A stretch of 64,000 nt of DNA, taken from the NCBI GenBank assembly GCA_903838705.1, contig CAILZL010000040.1, positions 105,307 through 169,306 on the forward strand, written 5' to 3'. The notes beneath the pieces are model-generated. The model was given only the letters and a program-made list of their open reading frames with translations. It did no database searches and was not told where the DNA came from. The position numbers and the translations under genes were made by a program. Origin of the DNA: an uncultured Pseudomonadota bacterium (lineage in GTDB: Bacteria > Pseudomonadota > Gammaproteobacteria > Steroidobacterales > Steroidobacteraceae). This document shows, in pieces, positions 17,470 to 25,917 of the stretch (positions within the stretch are counted from its first letter, which is position 1; each line of letters starts with the position of its first letter).

Positions 17470-18684
17470 TCAAGCAGATGCTGATTGAGTGGCGCGATAC
17501 CGTTCGGCAATCAGTTGTACCAGCTGTCCGGCAAGATCGCGCTTGCTGCACAGACACAACTCCTGCCGGCCGCCATTCCAGTACACGGTCAGCGCATTAT
17601 CATCCTTGTCAAAGGCCAGACCATCACCCACCTTGTTGGCAGCAATCATGTCCAGACGTTTGCCGGCAAGCTTCACCAGCGCATTGCGTTCAACATCATC
17701 GGTTTCTGCTGCAAAGCCCACCAGAAATGGACGCTTCTCGTTGGCGCTGATCGTGGCAAGGATATCGGGAGTGCGCGCCAGCTCCAGCGAAAGTGAAGCA
17801 GCGCTCTTCTTGATTTTCCTGCTGGCAACGTTTGCTGCGCAGTAATCCGATACTGCCGCAGTGGCAACCAATATCTGCGCATCGCCAATGCGGGATTGCA
17901 CTGCTGCAAGCATGTCTGCTGCACTCTCCACATTCATGCGTTCAATACCTGCGGGCGTCATCAGATGCACGGGGCCACTGACCAGCACCACCTCTGCACC
18001 CGCAGCATACAGCGCTTCTGCTACTGCAAATCCCATCTTGCCTGAGCTGCGGTTGGTAATGAAACGGACTGGATCAATGCGTTCCCGTGTAGGCCCTGCT
18101 GTCACCAGCGCCTTCACGCCCGCCAGCAGATCAGTTCTTTGTACCGGCAGCATATAACCTGCCAATTCGAGTGGCTCCAGCATGCGTCCCAGCCCCACAT
18201 CGCCACAGGCCTGCTCGCCTGCAGCTGGCCCAAGTACTCGCACGCCCCGCCGCTTGAGCAACTCCACATTAGCCTGTGTTGCAGGATGTGCCCACATGGC
18301 CTGATTCATCGCAGGTGCAATTGAGACAGGCGCCTGTGTTGCCAGACATAAGGTGCTGAGCAGATCTCCTGCCAGACCATGTGCCAGCTGTGCAATGAAA
18401 TCTGCAGTCGCGGGTGCGATGAGAATTTCATCCGCCCAGCGCGCCAATTCGATATGCCCCATGGCCGCTTCAGCAGCGTGATCCCATAACTCGCTGCGCA
18501 CTGGCAAACCCGACACGGCCTGCAGAGTCTGTTCGGTAATGAACTCACGCGCACCACGCGTCATCACCACGTGCACCTGCGCACCTTGTTCGCGCAAACG
18601 TCGAACCAGATCCGGGCACTTGTATGCGGCAATGCCGCCCGTTATGCCCAGCAGGATATTGCGTGAAGGTTTTGAGGATTTCAT
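17470..18684 (-). CDS. coaBC: Bifunctional CoaBC (phosphopantothenoylcysteine synthetase/decarboxylase)
   Basis: A 404-residue fusion enzyme of coenzyme A synthesis. The N-terminal flavoprotein decarboxylase half shows GITGGIAAYK, the catalytic His region, and PAMNQAMWAHPATQ (about 130-143). The C-terminal synthetase half begins with VTAGPTRERIDPVRFITNRSSGKMGFA and includes ATAAVSDYCA and a downstream AANKVG segment. Length and order match E. coli Dfp (406). It precedes dut on the same strand and is divergent from radC. Confidence 0.96.
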   Translation of the reverse strand: MKSSKPSRNILLGITGGIAAYKCPDLVRRLREQGAQVHVVMTRGAREFITEQTLQAVSGLPVRSELWDHAAEAAMGHIELARWADEILIAPATADFIAQLAHGLAGDLLSTLCLATQAPVSIAPAMNQAMWAHPATQANVELLKRRGVRVLGPAAGEQACGDVGLGRMLEPLELAGYMLPVQRTDLLAGVKALVTAGPTRERIDPVRFITNRSSGKMGFAVAEALYAAGAEVVLVSGPVHLMTPAGIERMNVESAADMLAAVQSRIGDAQILVATAAVSDYCAANVASRKIKKSAASLSLELARTPDILATISANEKRPFLVGFAAETDDVERNALVKLAGKRLDMIAANKVGDGLAFDKDDNALTVYWNGGRQELCLCSKRDLAGQLVQLIAERYRATQSASA

Positions 18685-18746
18685 GAGTCTGGATTATTGC
18701 CAGTGCATGCGCATACCAGCAAACAGCCAATAGGCATCTGCTAATG

Positions 18747-18789
18747 GCATATCTGGCATTTAGCCCCAGATATGCGTGATTGATCACGC
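18747..18789. promoter_or_regulatory. Two abutting palindromes between coaBC and radC
   Basis: GCATATCTGG (18747-18756) and CCAGATATGC (18766-18775) form a perfect 10-bp inverted repeat around 9 nt. GCGTGAT-TG-ATCACGC (18774-18789) overlaps its end as a second perfect palindrome. They lie in the divergent intergenic region 46-88 bp before radC and 63-105 bp before coaBC. They look like protein-binding operators, although I cannot assign a regulator. Confidence 0.4.
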
Positions 18790-18834
18790 CTGCGACTGCA
18801 GCAGACTGCCTGCCCGTCCAGAGAGCAGCATGGC

Positions 18835-19509
18835 ATGTCGATTCGAGATTGGCCTGAAAGTGAACGTCCACGCGAGAAACTTCTGAAGTCCGGTGCACAG
18901 GCACTCAGCGAAGCAGAGCTGATTGCCATTTTCCTGCGCACCGGCACACGGGGACACAGTGCGCTGGATGTGGCACGTGAACTGCTAAAGCAATTCGGTT
19001 CTCTGCGCGCGTTGCTGACCGCACCGCAAGCCAGTCTATGCAAGGCGCCGGGCATGGGCGCAGTACGTTATGCCACCTTGCAGGCTGCGCTGGAACTGGC
19101 TCGACGACACTACCTTGAAGTGATGCGCTCCGGACCGGCTCTGCTGAACCCCCAGGCCACCCGCGACTACCTGCGGGTGCGCCTGCGTGACCTGCCGCAC
19201 GAGGTATTCTGCTGCCTGTACCTCGACAACCGGCACCGGGTTATTGCCTTTGAAGAACTGTTTCGCGGCACGCTGGACGGCGCCAGCGTCCATCCCCGGG
19301 AGGTGGTCAAACACGCGCTGGCACATAATGCCGCCGCCCTGATTCTGGCTCACAACCACCCTTCCGGGGTTGCTGAACCCAGTCAGGCAGACGAACTGAT
19401 CACCCGCCGCCTGAAAGAGGCCCTGAATCTGGTCGAAATCCGGGTGCTGGACCACCTGATTGTGGGCGACAGTCGTTGTGAATCGTTTGCGGAGCGCGGC
19501 CTGCTGTAG
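18835..19509 (+). CDS. radC: RadC-family JAMM/MPN+ protein
   Basis: A 224-residue RadC protein. The N-terminal helix-hairpin-helix part reads [12 protein letters not shown] followed by [14 protein letters not shown]. The C-terminal JAMM domain has the full zinc-site signature [15 protein letters not shown] (HxHx7SxxD). The length matches E. coli RadC (222). The cellular role of RadC is uncertain and the old DNA-repair assignment has been questioned. As in E. coli, radC lies between dfp/coaBC (divergent) and rpmBG. Confidence 0.93.
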   Translation: MSIRDWPESERPREKLLKSGAQALSEAELIAIFLRTGTRGHSALDVARELLKQFGSLRALLTAPQASLCKAPGMGAVRYATLQAALELARRHYLEVMRSGPALLNPQATRDYLRVRLRDLPHEVFCCLYLDNRHRVIAFEELFRGTLDGASVHPREVVKHALAHNAAALILAHNHPSGVAEPSQADELITRRLKEALNLVEIRVLDHLIVGDSRCESFAERGLL

Positions 19510-19560
19510 GACATACCCACGGATCAGCCCCCATCCCGGGGCTAAAATCACACCGGTGAC

Positions 19561-19589
19561 TTGCCCAAGGCGGTTGTCACTGGTATAAA
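19561..19589 (+). promoter_or_regulatory. Sigma70 promoter for rpmB-rpmG
   Basis: TTGCCC (19561-19566), a 17-bp spacer and TATAAA (19584-19589) with an upstream TGG form a good extended -10 promoter. The GC-rich discriminator GCGCGAC after the -10 is the type seen in stringently controlled ribosomal promoters. Transcription would begin near 19596, giving a leader of about 50 nt. Confidence 0.6.
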
Positions 19590-19645
19590 GCGCGACTCAT
19601 TTTTGGCTTGGCACTGTTTGTTGCCCGGCACCCGAGGAATTCGCT

Positions 19646-19882
19646 ATGTCGAGAATCTGCCAAGTTACAGGCAAAGGCCCCATGACCGGGAATACGGTTT
19701 CGCACGCCAATAACCGCAAGCGTCGCCGTTTTCTGCCCAACCTGCACACCCTGCGTTTCTGGATGGAAAGTGAACGCCGTTTTGTGAGCCTGCGCGTTTC
19801 CAACCACGGCCTGCGCACCATTGAGAAAAAGGGCATTGAAGTGGTAGTGGCTGATCTGCGCGCCAGCGGCGTGCGAGTATAA
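19646..19882 (+). CDS. rpmB: 50S ribosomal protein L28
   Basis: A 78-residue basic ribosomal protein, identical in length to E. coli L28. The start [16 protein letters not shown], the [13 protein letters not shown] segment and the C-terminal [13 protein letters not shown] are diagnostic. A GAGGA ribosome-binding site lies just upstream. rpmG follows 12 bp later, as in E. coli. Confidence 0.97.
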   Translation: MSRICQVTGKGPMTGNTVSHANNRKRRRFLPNLHTLRFWMESERRFVSLRVSNHGLRTIEKKGIEVVVADLRASGVRV

Positions 19883-19894
19883 GGAAGCAGTAAA

Positions 19895-20050
19895 ATGCGT
19901 GACAAAATCAAACTGGTTTCTACTGCCGGCACCGGCCACTACTACACCACAACCAAGAACAAGCGTCTGCATCCGGACAAAATGGAAGTGAAGAAGTATG
20001 ACCCTAAGGTCAAAAAACACGTTGCTTACAAGGAAGCCAAGATCAAGTAA
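19895..20050 (+). CDS. rpmG: 50S ribosomal protein L33
   Basis: A 51-residue ribosomal protein starting [20 protein letters not shown] and ending [18 protein letters not shown]. It lacks the Cys4 zinc motif and is thus the zinc-independent C- form typical of proteobacteria. It is co-transcribed with rpmB, preceded by AAGGAAG at the correct distance, and followed by a strong terminator. Confidence 0.97.
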   Translation: MRDKIKLVSTAGTGHYYTTTKNKRLHPDKMEVKKYDPKVKKHVAYKEAKIK

Positions 20051-20073
20051 TTGATCTGCTTCCGTCCAACCAG

Positions 20074-20101
20074 AAAAGCCCGCCTTGGTGGGCTTTTTTT
20101 G
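20074..20101 (+). terminator. Intrinsic terminator after rpmBG
   Basis: AAAAGCCCGCC and GGTGGGCTTTT form an 11-bp stem (one G-U) with a 2-nt TT loop as drawn, or TTGG if the closing pair opens. The T-run that follows ends near 20100. It lies 24 bp after the rpmG stop. Confidence 0.9.
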
Positions 20102-20221
20102 TTTTAAGCGCCTCTACCCGCCGGTGTCGGCTTCATCCGACGAATAGTAACTGCATCCGGTCATTGGTTAATCTCCATCATTCTCAATAGCTGTTTGAGA
20201 CATCACTTCAGGAATCCCCAC

Positions 20222-20887
20222 ATGAAGATCAAGTCATATTTTATTGCTGCCACCCTGGCCTCCGCCGTGCTGAATACCGCCTGCACCACCATCAACCCCT
20301 ACACCGGCGAGCAGCAAACCTCTAAAGCCGTTAAAGGCGCCGCCATTGGCGCGGGCGTAGGCATTGTGGCGGGTTTGCTGACGGGTGGTAATGACCTGCG
20401 TAATGCCGCCGTGGGCGCCGGCATTGGCGCTATCGCAGGCGGCGGTGTGGGCGCGTACATGGACGTGCAGGAAGCCAAGCTGCGCCAGCAGATGCAGGGC
20501 ACCGGCGTCACCGTCAGCCGTAATGGCGACAACATTACATTGAACATGCCCGGCAACATCACCTTTGCCAGCAATAGCGCAGATGTAAACGCAAAGTTCT
20601 ACAGTGCTCTTGATGGGGTAGACATGATTCTCAAGGAATACGACAAGACCATGATCGAAATTGCGGGACACACCGACAGCACAGGCAGCGCAGCCCTCAA
20701 CAAATCCCTGTCTGAACGACGAGCTCAGTCAGTCGCAAGTTACCTGACCAGCAAAGGACTGGCCAGCTCACGTATCCTGACGGTAGGCGCCGCTTCATCC
20801 CATCCGATTGCATCCAACGACACTGCCGAAGGCCGTCAGCAGAATCGCCGTGTGGAACTGACCATCGTACCTAACGTGGCCAAGTAA
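20222..20887 (+). CDS. OmpA-family envelope protein with glycine zipper (YiaD-like)
   Basis: A 221-residue exported protein from ATG 20222 (AGGAATCCC upstream). The N-terminal signal ends LNTAC, a non-canonical lipobox (Asn at -3), so lipidation is possible but not certain. A glycine-zipper region (GAAIGAGVGIVAGLLTGG, then GAGIGAIAGGGVGAY) follows. A C-terminal OmpA/MotB peptidoglycan-binding domain shows FASNSADVN, the IEIAGHTDSTGS motif and NRRVEL. It probably anchors the outer membrane to peptidoglycan. It is a single gene ending in a terminator shared with rpoH. Confidence 0.88.
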   Translation: MKIKSYFIAATLASAVLNTACTTINPYTGEQQTSKAVKGAAIGAGVGIVAGLLTGGNDLRNAAVGAGIGAIAGGGVGAYMDVQEAKLRQQMQGTGVTVSRNGDNITLNMPGNITFASNSADVNAKFYSALDGVDMILKEYDKTMIEIAGHTDSTGSAALNKSLSERRAQSVASYLTSKGLASSRILTVGAASSHPIASNDTAEGRQQNRRVELTIVPNVAK

Positions 20888-20916
20888 ACTCCGTCGCTCG
20901 TACAGGAGCGACAAAC

Positions 20917-20944
20917 AAAAAGGCCAGCAGTAGCTGGCCTTTTT
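20917..20944. terminator. Bidirectional terminator between the OmpA-like gene and rpoH
   Basis: AAAAAGGCCAGC, a 4-nt AGTA loop and GCTGGCCTTTTT make a symmetric 12-bp stem with T-runs on both strands. It lies between two convergent stop codons (20887 and 20963), so it can serve both genes. A second small hairpin (20893-20912) precedes it. Confidence 0.9.
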
Positions 20945-20962
20945 ATTCCGGGAACAGTGTAT

Positions 20963-21841
20963 TTACGCTGGTTCAGGCTCAAGCATCATGCCGCGCAATT
21001 TTTTGATGGCGTTAGCTTCAATCTGCCGGATGCGCTCAGTCGATACGCCGTAGTGCTCTGCCAGTTCATGCAGGGTGGTTTTGTCATCTGTCATCCAGCG
21101 GGTACGCAGGATGTGCTGACTGCGCTGATCCAGCTGCCCGAGAGCCTGAGCGAGACGCTCCGTGGAATCATCATCAAACTGCTCACGCTCCAGCTGGATG
21201 GCGGGATCCGCATCCGGATACGGCAGATAGGCTGCGGGTGAGTACACACCATCCTCGTCATCCGCGTCCGGAACCGGATCGAAAGACATGTCACGTGAAC
21301 TCAGGCGCTTTTCCATTTCGGTGACTTCCTGGGTGGTGACACCCAGATCCTGTGCCACAGCGCTGGTTTCCGCAGCAGACAGCCAGCCAAGATTTTTCTT
21401 GTAGCGGCGCAGATTGAAAAACAGCTTGCGTTGCGACTTGGTGGTAGCCACTTTGACAAGGCGCCAGTTACGCAATACATATTCGTGAATTTCGGCGCGG
21501 ATCCAGTGCACCGCAAACGACACCAGCCGCACACCCAGAGTGGGATCGAAGCGCTTTACCGCTTTCATCAGTCCGACATTACCTTCCTGGACCAGGTCAC
21601 CCAGCGGCAGGCCATAACCGCTGTAACTGCGGGCGATATGCACTACAAAGCGCAGATGTGCCAAGACCAGCTGGCGCGCTGCAACCAGATCCTCAGATGA
21701 CCGGAACTTCTGCGCCAGCGCCACTTCTTCCTCGCGGCTCAGCACCGGTATCAGGGAAACGCGCTCAAGATAAGCCTCCAGGCTGCCTATCGGCCCGGCC
21801 AGTGCCAGATCGTGAGTTTGTCCAACCAGTGCAGTACTCAT
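20963..21841 (-). CDS. rpoH: Heat-shock sigma factor RpoH (sigma-32)
   Basis: A 292-residue alternative sigma factor. Region 2 (LRFVVHIARSYSGYGLPLGDLVQEGNVGLMKAVKRFD) is followed by the RpoH box QRKLFFNLRR, which separates it from RpoD and RpoS. The C-terminal region 4 helix-turn-helix reads TLHELAEHYGVSTERIRQIEANAIKKLR. The length is close to E. coli (284). It lies downstream of ftsX, as in E. coli ftsYEX-rpoH, but is separated from it by 169 bp with its own control region. That region carries a perfect CIRCE operator, so HrcA repression is likely. Confidence 0.96.
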   Translation of the reverse strand: MSTALVGQTHDLALAGPIGSLEAYLERVSLIPVLSREEEVALAQKFRSSEDLVAARQLVLAHLRFVVHIARSYSGYGLPLGDLVQEGNVGLMKAVKRFDPTLGVRLVSFAVHWIRAEIHEYVLRNWRLVKVATTKSQRKLFFNLRRYKKNLGWLSAAETSAVAQDLGVTTQEVTEMEKRLSSRDMSFDPVPDADDEDGVYSPAAYLPYPDADPAIQLEREQFDDDSTERLAQALGQLDQRSQHILRTRWMTDDKTTLHELAEHYGVSTERIRQIEANAIKKLRGMMLEPEPA

Positions 21842-21904
21842 TGTGTTCCGCCTCTCCGAAAGGGAGTCTCAACGCCAATAACCACTTAAAGCCCGAGTGC
21901 CAGT

Positions 21905-21931
21905 TTAGCACTCCTGCACTTGGAGTGCTAA
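21905..21931 (-). promoter_or_regulatory. Perfect CIRCE element (HrcA operator) upstream of rpoH
   Basis: TTAGCACTC (21905-21913), 9 nt, then GAGTGCTAA (21923-21931) matches the CIRCE consensus at every position. It lies 64-90 bp upstream of the rpoH ATG. On the minus strand a possible -35 TTGAGG (21948-21953) places the -10 region over the left CIRCE arm, so bound HrcA would block the promoter. HrcA/CIRCE normally controls groESL and dnaK; control of rpoH would link the two heat-shock systems. Confidence 0.9.
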
Positions 21932-22010
21932 ATCCGCCCGGAGTTCCCCTCAATAATTATGGAAATAGATCACACTGAAAACCGAACCCCTCAGTGAGCC
22001 TGTGGGTAAT

Positions 22011-22925
22011 TTACTTCGGCTCAATCGCTCGCAGATGGCGCGTCGCCGCCACATATGAACCAAGCCAGCCTAGGCCTGCACCGGCAGCCAGCAAGGCAAC
22101 TCCGCCCAAAACCCCTAATCCGGCCAAGCTGAACTGGCTGCCGTAGAGTCCGGCAATCTTCCGTACCGGGCCGGCCAGCAGCGCGACACTGATCGAAACT
22201 ACCAGCCACGCCAGCAGTCCGCCACCCAGACCGTACCAGAAGCCACAGTACAGAAACGGGCGTCGAACGAAGGCATCGCTCCCGCCTACCAGCTTGGTAA
22301 CTTCAATTTCATCGCGACGATTCTGGATATCCAGCCGGATGGTATTACCCACAATTACCACCACTCCGAGCGCAAGCAGCAGTCCCACCAGTGTCACCAT
22401 CCGTCGCACGGTATCCAGCATGGCCAGATAACGCTGCACCCAGGCGGTATCCAGCTGCACCACATCGACTTCACTCAGCTTGCGCAGTTCATCACTCATT
22501 GCATTCAATGCAGCTGGCGAAGCAAGATTTTCAACCGGCGTAATGACCAGAGTATTGGGTAACGGGTTGTCACTGAGCGCCTGCAGCGCCTCACCGAAAC
22601 CCGAGTGTTCACGGAATTCCTTGAGCGCTGCCTCAGCCTTGATGAGTTTTATCGATTTGATATCACTGCGCCGTTTCAGCGTATCCATCAGCCGCTCTGC
22701 AGTGTCAGCATTCACCGAGGTCTTCAGGTATACAGACACATCCAGTGCACCGTTCCAGTCACCACTAACTGCCTGCGCATTCCTCACCAGCACATTCAGA
22801 CAGGCTGGCAATGCCAAGGCGATGCCCATCACCAATATGGTCAACAGACTTGCCATAGGCTGCTGCGACAGGCGACCAAGCGTACCCACCAGCGTCTGCA
22901 GGTGGCGAGCTAACCAAGCATTCAT
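22011..22925 (-). CDS. ftsX: Cell-division protein FtsX
   Basis: A 304-residue integral inner-membrane protein with four hydrophobic segments (about 24-46, 175-197, 230-252 and 272-292) and a periplasmic domain between TM1 and TM2. The end is the family GAGLGWLGSYVAATRHLRAIEP. With FtsE it forms an ABC-type complex that activates septal peptidoglycan hydrolases through EnvC-like partners. Its ATG overlaps the ftsE stop (ATGA, 22922-22925). A 169-bp control region follows before rpoH. Confidence 0.94.
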   Translation of the reverse strand: MNAWLARHLQTLVGTLGRLSQQPMASLLTILVMGIALALPACLNVLVRNAQAVSGDWNGALDVSVYLKTSVNADTAERLMDTLKRRSDIKSIKLIKAEAALKEFREHSGFGEALQALSDNPLPNTLVITPVENLASPAALNAMSDELRKLSEVDVVQLDTAWVQRYLAMLDTVRRMVTLVGLLLALGVVVIVGNTIRLDIQNRRDEIEVTKLVGGSDAFVRRPFLYCGFWYGLGGGLLAWLVVSISVALLAGPVRKIAGLYGSQFSLAGLGVLGGVALLAAGAGLGWLGSYVAATRHLRAIEPK

Positions 22926-23686
22926 GTCGACTCCCTGTCCGCAAGGTGAGCAGTATCGATCAATCTGGCGGGATCAAACAAAGGCTGCTCCGCAACAGGG
23001 AATTCCTCAATCAGGCGTCCGCCTTCAAGGTGGATGCGACGAGCCTTGAAATGCTCGATCAATTGCACGTTGTGACTGGCAATCAGCACAGTCACGCCGA
23101 CTTCCTGGAAGCGTCGGAAAATATTCATCACTTCCAGTGACAGATCCGGATCGAGATTTCCTGTGGGCTCGTCTGCAATCAGCAGTGGCGGCTTGGTGAC
23201 TACCGCACGGGCCAGACCGACCCGCTGCTGTTCACCTGTCGAAAGTTCAACAGGGCGTGCCTGTTCGTATTTGAGCAGTCCAACCTGATCAAGCGCCGCA
23301 CGCACACGCTTGGCAACATCACGAGGTGCCGTGTTTGCCACCACCAGCGGCAGAGAAACATTATCGAAAATGGACCGGTCTGCCAGTAGCTTGTGATCCT
23401 GAAAAACCATGCCCAGCTGACGTCGATAGGCAGGGATTTTGCTGCGGTTTACCGTGGCAAGATTCTGTCCATTCACTACAAGGCTGCCACGTGTTGGTCG
23501 TTCGATCAGGGCAAGTAATTTCAATAGCGTGGACTTACCCGCACCTGAATGCCCGGTCAGGAACACCATTTCGCCACTGGCCACGTCAAGTGACAGATTG
23601 ATAAGCGCTTCCCGGCCGTTGGGATAACGCTTGAACACATTCTGAAAGCGGATCATCGGTAGCGCTGTAGCAGTCATTCCGGGCAA
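22922..23686 (-). CDS. ftsE: Cell-division ATP-binding protein FtsE
   Basis: An ABC ATPase with Walker A GHSGAGKST, Walker B LLIADEPTGNLD and the H-loop SHN. The signature reads LSTGEQQRV, with Thr where E. coli FtsE has the first of two Gly (LSGGE). ATG 23686 gives 254 residues; ATG 23656 (MIRFQNVFKRYPNG) would give the usual FtsE N-terminus and 244 residues and may be the true start. It is the cytoplasmic partner of FtsX. ftsY lies 9 bp upstream and ftsX overlaps downstream. Confidence 0.94.
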   Translation of the reverse strand: MPGMTATALPMIRFQNVFKRYPNGREALINLSLDVASGEMVFLTGHSGAGKSTLLKLLALIERPTRGSLVVNGQNLATVNRSKIPAYRRQLGMVFQDHKLLADRSIFDNVSLPLVVANTAPRDVAKRVRAALDQVGLLKYEQARPVELSTGEQQRVGLARAVVTKPPLLIADEPTGNLDPDLSLEVMNIFRRFQEVGVTVLIASHNVQLIEHFKARRIHLEGGRLIEEFPVAEQPLFDPARLIDTAHLADREST

Positions 23687-23695
23687 CTCCTTTGA

Positions 23696-24676
23696 TCAGG
23701 CTTCGACCGGCTTCAGCAGCGCATCAACAAAATTCTCTGCATCGAATACATCAAAGTCTTCAACTCCTTCACCGATGCCTATGAAACGGATCGGCAACTT
23801 GAGCTGATCAGCCAGCGAGAACACAATGCCTCCCTTGGCAGTGCCATCCAGCTTGGTGATGACCAGACCCGTCACACCCATGGCCTGATGAAACAATCTG
23901 GCTTGTTGCAGCGCGTTCTGACCCTGGCTGGCATCCAGCACCAGCAATACTTCATGTGGTGCGGTCGGATCTATACGCCCGATTACGCGCTTTACCTTCT
24001 TCAGTTCGTCCATCAGATTGGACTGGGTATGCAGGCGACCGGCCGTGTCTGCAATCATTACATGTGCGCCGCGCGCCTGTGCCGATTGACAGGCATCGAA
24101 CACCACAGCGGCCGGATCAGCGCCAGTAGCCTGGGCAATGACCGGCACACCATTGCGCTCACCCCAGACCTGTAACTGCTCCACTGCTGCGGCCCGGAAG
24201 GTATCGCCTGCGGCCAGAACCACCTTGAATTTCTGATCGAGCATGCGCCGCGCCAGCTTGCCGATGGTTGTAGTTTTGCCGGCACCATTCACACCGATTA
24301 CCAGCATCACGAACGGATGCTTGCTGGTATCAATGTGCAGCGGTCGGGCGAAGGGTTGCAGAATTTCGATCAGGGAAGCACGCAATGCGGCCAGCAATGC
24401 ATCCAGATCGGCCAGCTCACTACGCGCCACTTTCTTGCGTAAACCACTCAAAATTCGCTCAGTCGTTTCCACACCGACGTCGGCACTGATCAGCCGCATC
24501 TCCAGCTCATCCAGTACTTCGTCGCCAATCTTGCCGCCCGGCAGCAGATCAATCAGTCCCTTGGTCAGCCAGGAACTGCCACGATTGAGCTTGGTGCGCA
24601 GACGCGCCAGAAATCCCGGTCTGGCCTGCTCTGCGGTTGCATTCTGATCAGCAGTTGATTTCTTGAATCCGAACAT
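23696..24676 (-). CDS. ftsY: Signal recognition particle receptor FtsY
   Basis: A 326-residue SRP receptor GTPase. The NG domain shows G1 [15 protein letters not shown], then [41 protein letters not shown] and [14 protein letters not shown]. The N-terminal acidic A domain is very short (about 30 residues) compared with E. coli (497 residues total), as in many proteobacteria. It delivers ribosome-nascent chains to SecYEG at the membrane. It is the first gene of ftsY-ftsE-ftsX and divergent from rsmD. Confidence 0.96.
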   Translation of the reverse strand: MFGFKKSTADQNATAEQARPGFLARLRTKLNRGSSWLTKGLIDLLPGGKIGDEVLDELEMRLISADVGVETTERILSGLRKKVARSELADLDALLAALRASLIEILQPFARPLHIDTSKHPFVMLVIGVNGAGKTTTIGKLARRMLDQKFKVVLAAGDTFRAAAVEQLQVWGERNGVPVIAQATGADPAAVVFDACQSAQARGAHVMIADTAGRLHTQSNLMDELKKVKRVIGRIDPTAPHEVLLVLDASQGQNALQQARLFHQAMGVTGLVITKLDGTAKGGIVFSLADQLKLPIRFIGIGEGVEDFDVFDAENFVDALLKPVEA

Positions 24677-24740
24677 CAGTCTTTGTCATCCTGTTTAAGG
24701 CTGGGAATTCTAGCAGGCATGCGGGATATGATTGCGGCCA

Positions 24741-25373
24741 ATGAAAGCCTCACGAACCGTCTCTTCGGGCAAGCCCCCTGCCAGTGCAGCTGGCGCCAAC
24801 CGCTTGCGCATCATTGGGGGCCAGTGGCGTGGTACACGGCTGAACTTCCCGGAACATGCCGCGATACGCCCGACACCGGATCGCGTACGTGAAACCCTGT
24901 TTAACTGGTTACAACATGAAATAGCAGGTACGCGCTGTCTGGATCTGTTTGCGGGCAGCGGCGCACTGGGACTGGAGGCGCTCTCACGCGGCGCACATTC
25001 CGCCGTGCTGGTCGATCGTGAGCCACAGATTGGTCGATACCTGCGCGAAACGCTGGTGCGCCTGAAATGCACTAGTGCCGAGGTCCACACACTGGACTCA
25101 CTCGGTTACCTGCAGCAGATCAGGCAACCCTTTGACATCGTATTTCTTGACCCACCTTTTGCGGCCGCCGAATCCACTGATCTGTTACCTCGACTGCTAA
25201 AACAACTGGAAGTACCGGGTCGACTTAATCCAGTTGCGTGGGTTTATCTGGAATGTCCGGCCAGTCTTGGCTCGCCAGCCACATGGGCATACTGGCCCGG
25301 ACACTGGCATCTGCATCGCAGTGAACAGGCCGGTCAGGTGGGCTATCATCTGGCGCGGCGCAACGCCGCTTGA
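24741..25373 (+). CDS. rsmD: 16S rRNA (guanine966-N2)-methyltransferase RsmD
   Basis: From ATG 24741 the protein is 210 residues; the TTG nine bases upstream is a less likely start. It has the N-terminal RIIGGQWRGTRL and PTPDRVRETLFNWL motifs, SAM motif CLDLFAGSGALGLEALSRGA, and catalytic DIVFLDPPF. It methylates G966 in the small ribosomal subunit. It is divergent from ftsY and 12 bp upstream of coaD, the common rsmD-coaD pair. Confidence 0.94.
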   Translation: MKASRTVSSGKPPASAAGANRLRIIGGQWRGTRLNFPEHAAIRPTPDRVRETLFNWLQHEIAGTRCLDLFAGSGALGLEALSRGAHSAVLVDREPQIGRYLRETLVRLKCTSAEVHTLDSLGYLQQIRQPFDIVFLDPPFAAAESTDLLPRLLKQLEVPGRLNPVAWVYLECPASLGSPATWAYWPGHWHLHRSEQAGQVGYHLARRNAA

Positions 25374-25385
25374 TACGAGCATCTG

Positions 25386-25889
25386 ATGAGCACCAAAGCA
25401 CTCTATCCCGGCACCTTCGATCCGATCACCAACGGTCATTACGATCTGGTGCGACGGGCTGCTGCCATATTCAGTTCCGTCACCGTGGCCATTGCCGCCA
25501 ACCCTGGCAAGGCACCTCTGTTCACACTGGAACAGCGAGTAGCCATGGCGAGGCAGGTGCTGGCCGACATTCCAGGCGTGGAAGTCACGGGTTACACCGG
25601 TCTGACAGTGGACTTTGCTGTACAGATGGGCACAAAGGTAGTGATTCGTGGGCTGCGTGCCGTGGCCGACTTCGAATTCGAATTTCAGCTCGCCACCATG
25701 AGCCGTCATCTGAGCGATCAGGTTGACTATGTGTTTCTGACACCGACAGAACAGTACAACTTCATTTCATCGACACTGATCCGTGAGATCGCCAGCTTCG
25801 GTGGCAACGTCTCCGAGTTTGTTCATCCGGTAGTTGCTGCCGCGCTTAAAACCCGCTGGGCAGAGCGCAAGGCCGCGCCACAGAGTTGA
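25386..25889 (+). CDS. coaD: Phosphopantetheine adenylyltransferase CoaD
   Basis: A 167-residue enzyme of coenzyme A synthesis that transfers AMP from ATP to 4'-phosphopantetheine. The N-terminal nucleotidyltransferase motif is YPGTFDPITNGHYDL. RGLRAVADFEFEFQ and the ISSTLIREIASFGG segment follow. The length fits the family (159-170). It follows rsmD and is convergent with mutM. Confidence 0.96.
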   Translation: MSTKALYPGTFDPITNGHYDLVRRAAAIFSSVTVAIAANPGKAPLFTLEQRVAMARQVLADIPGVEVTGYTGLTVDFAVQMGTKVVIRGLRAVADFEFEFQLATMSRHLSDQVDYVFLTPTEQYNFISSTLIREIASFGGNVSEFVHPVVAAALKTRWAERKAAPQS

Positions 25890-25917
25890 CGATTCACACA
25901 GGCTGAAGTGTCAGCCG

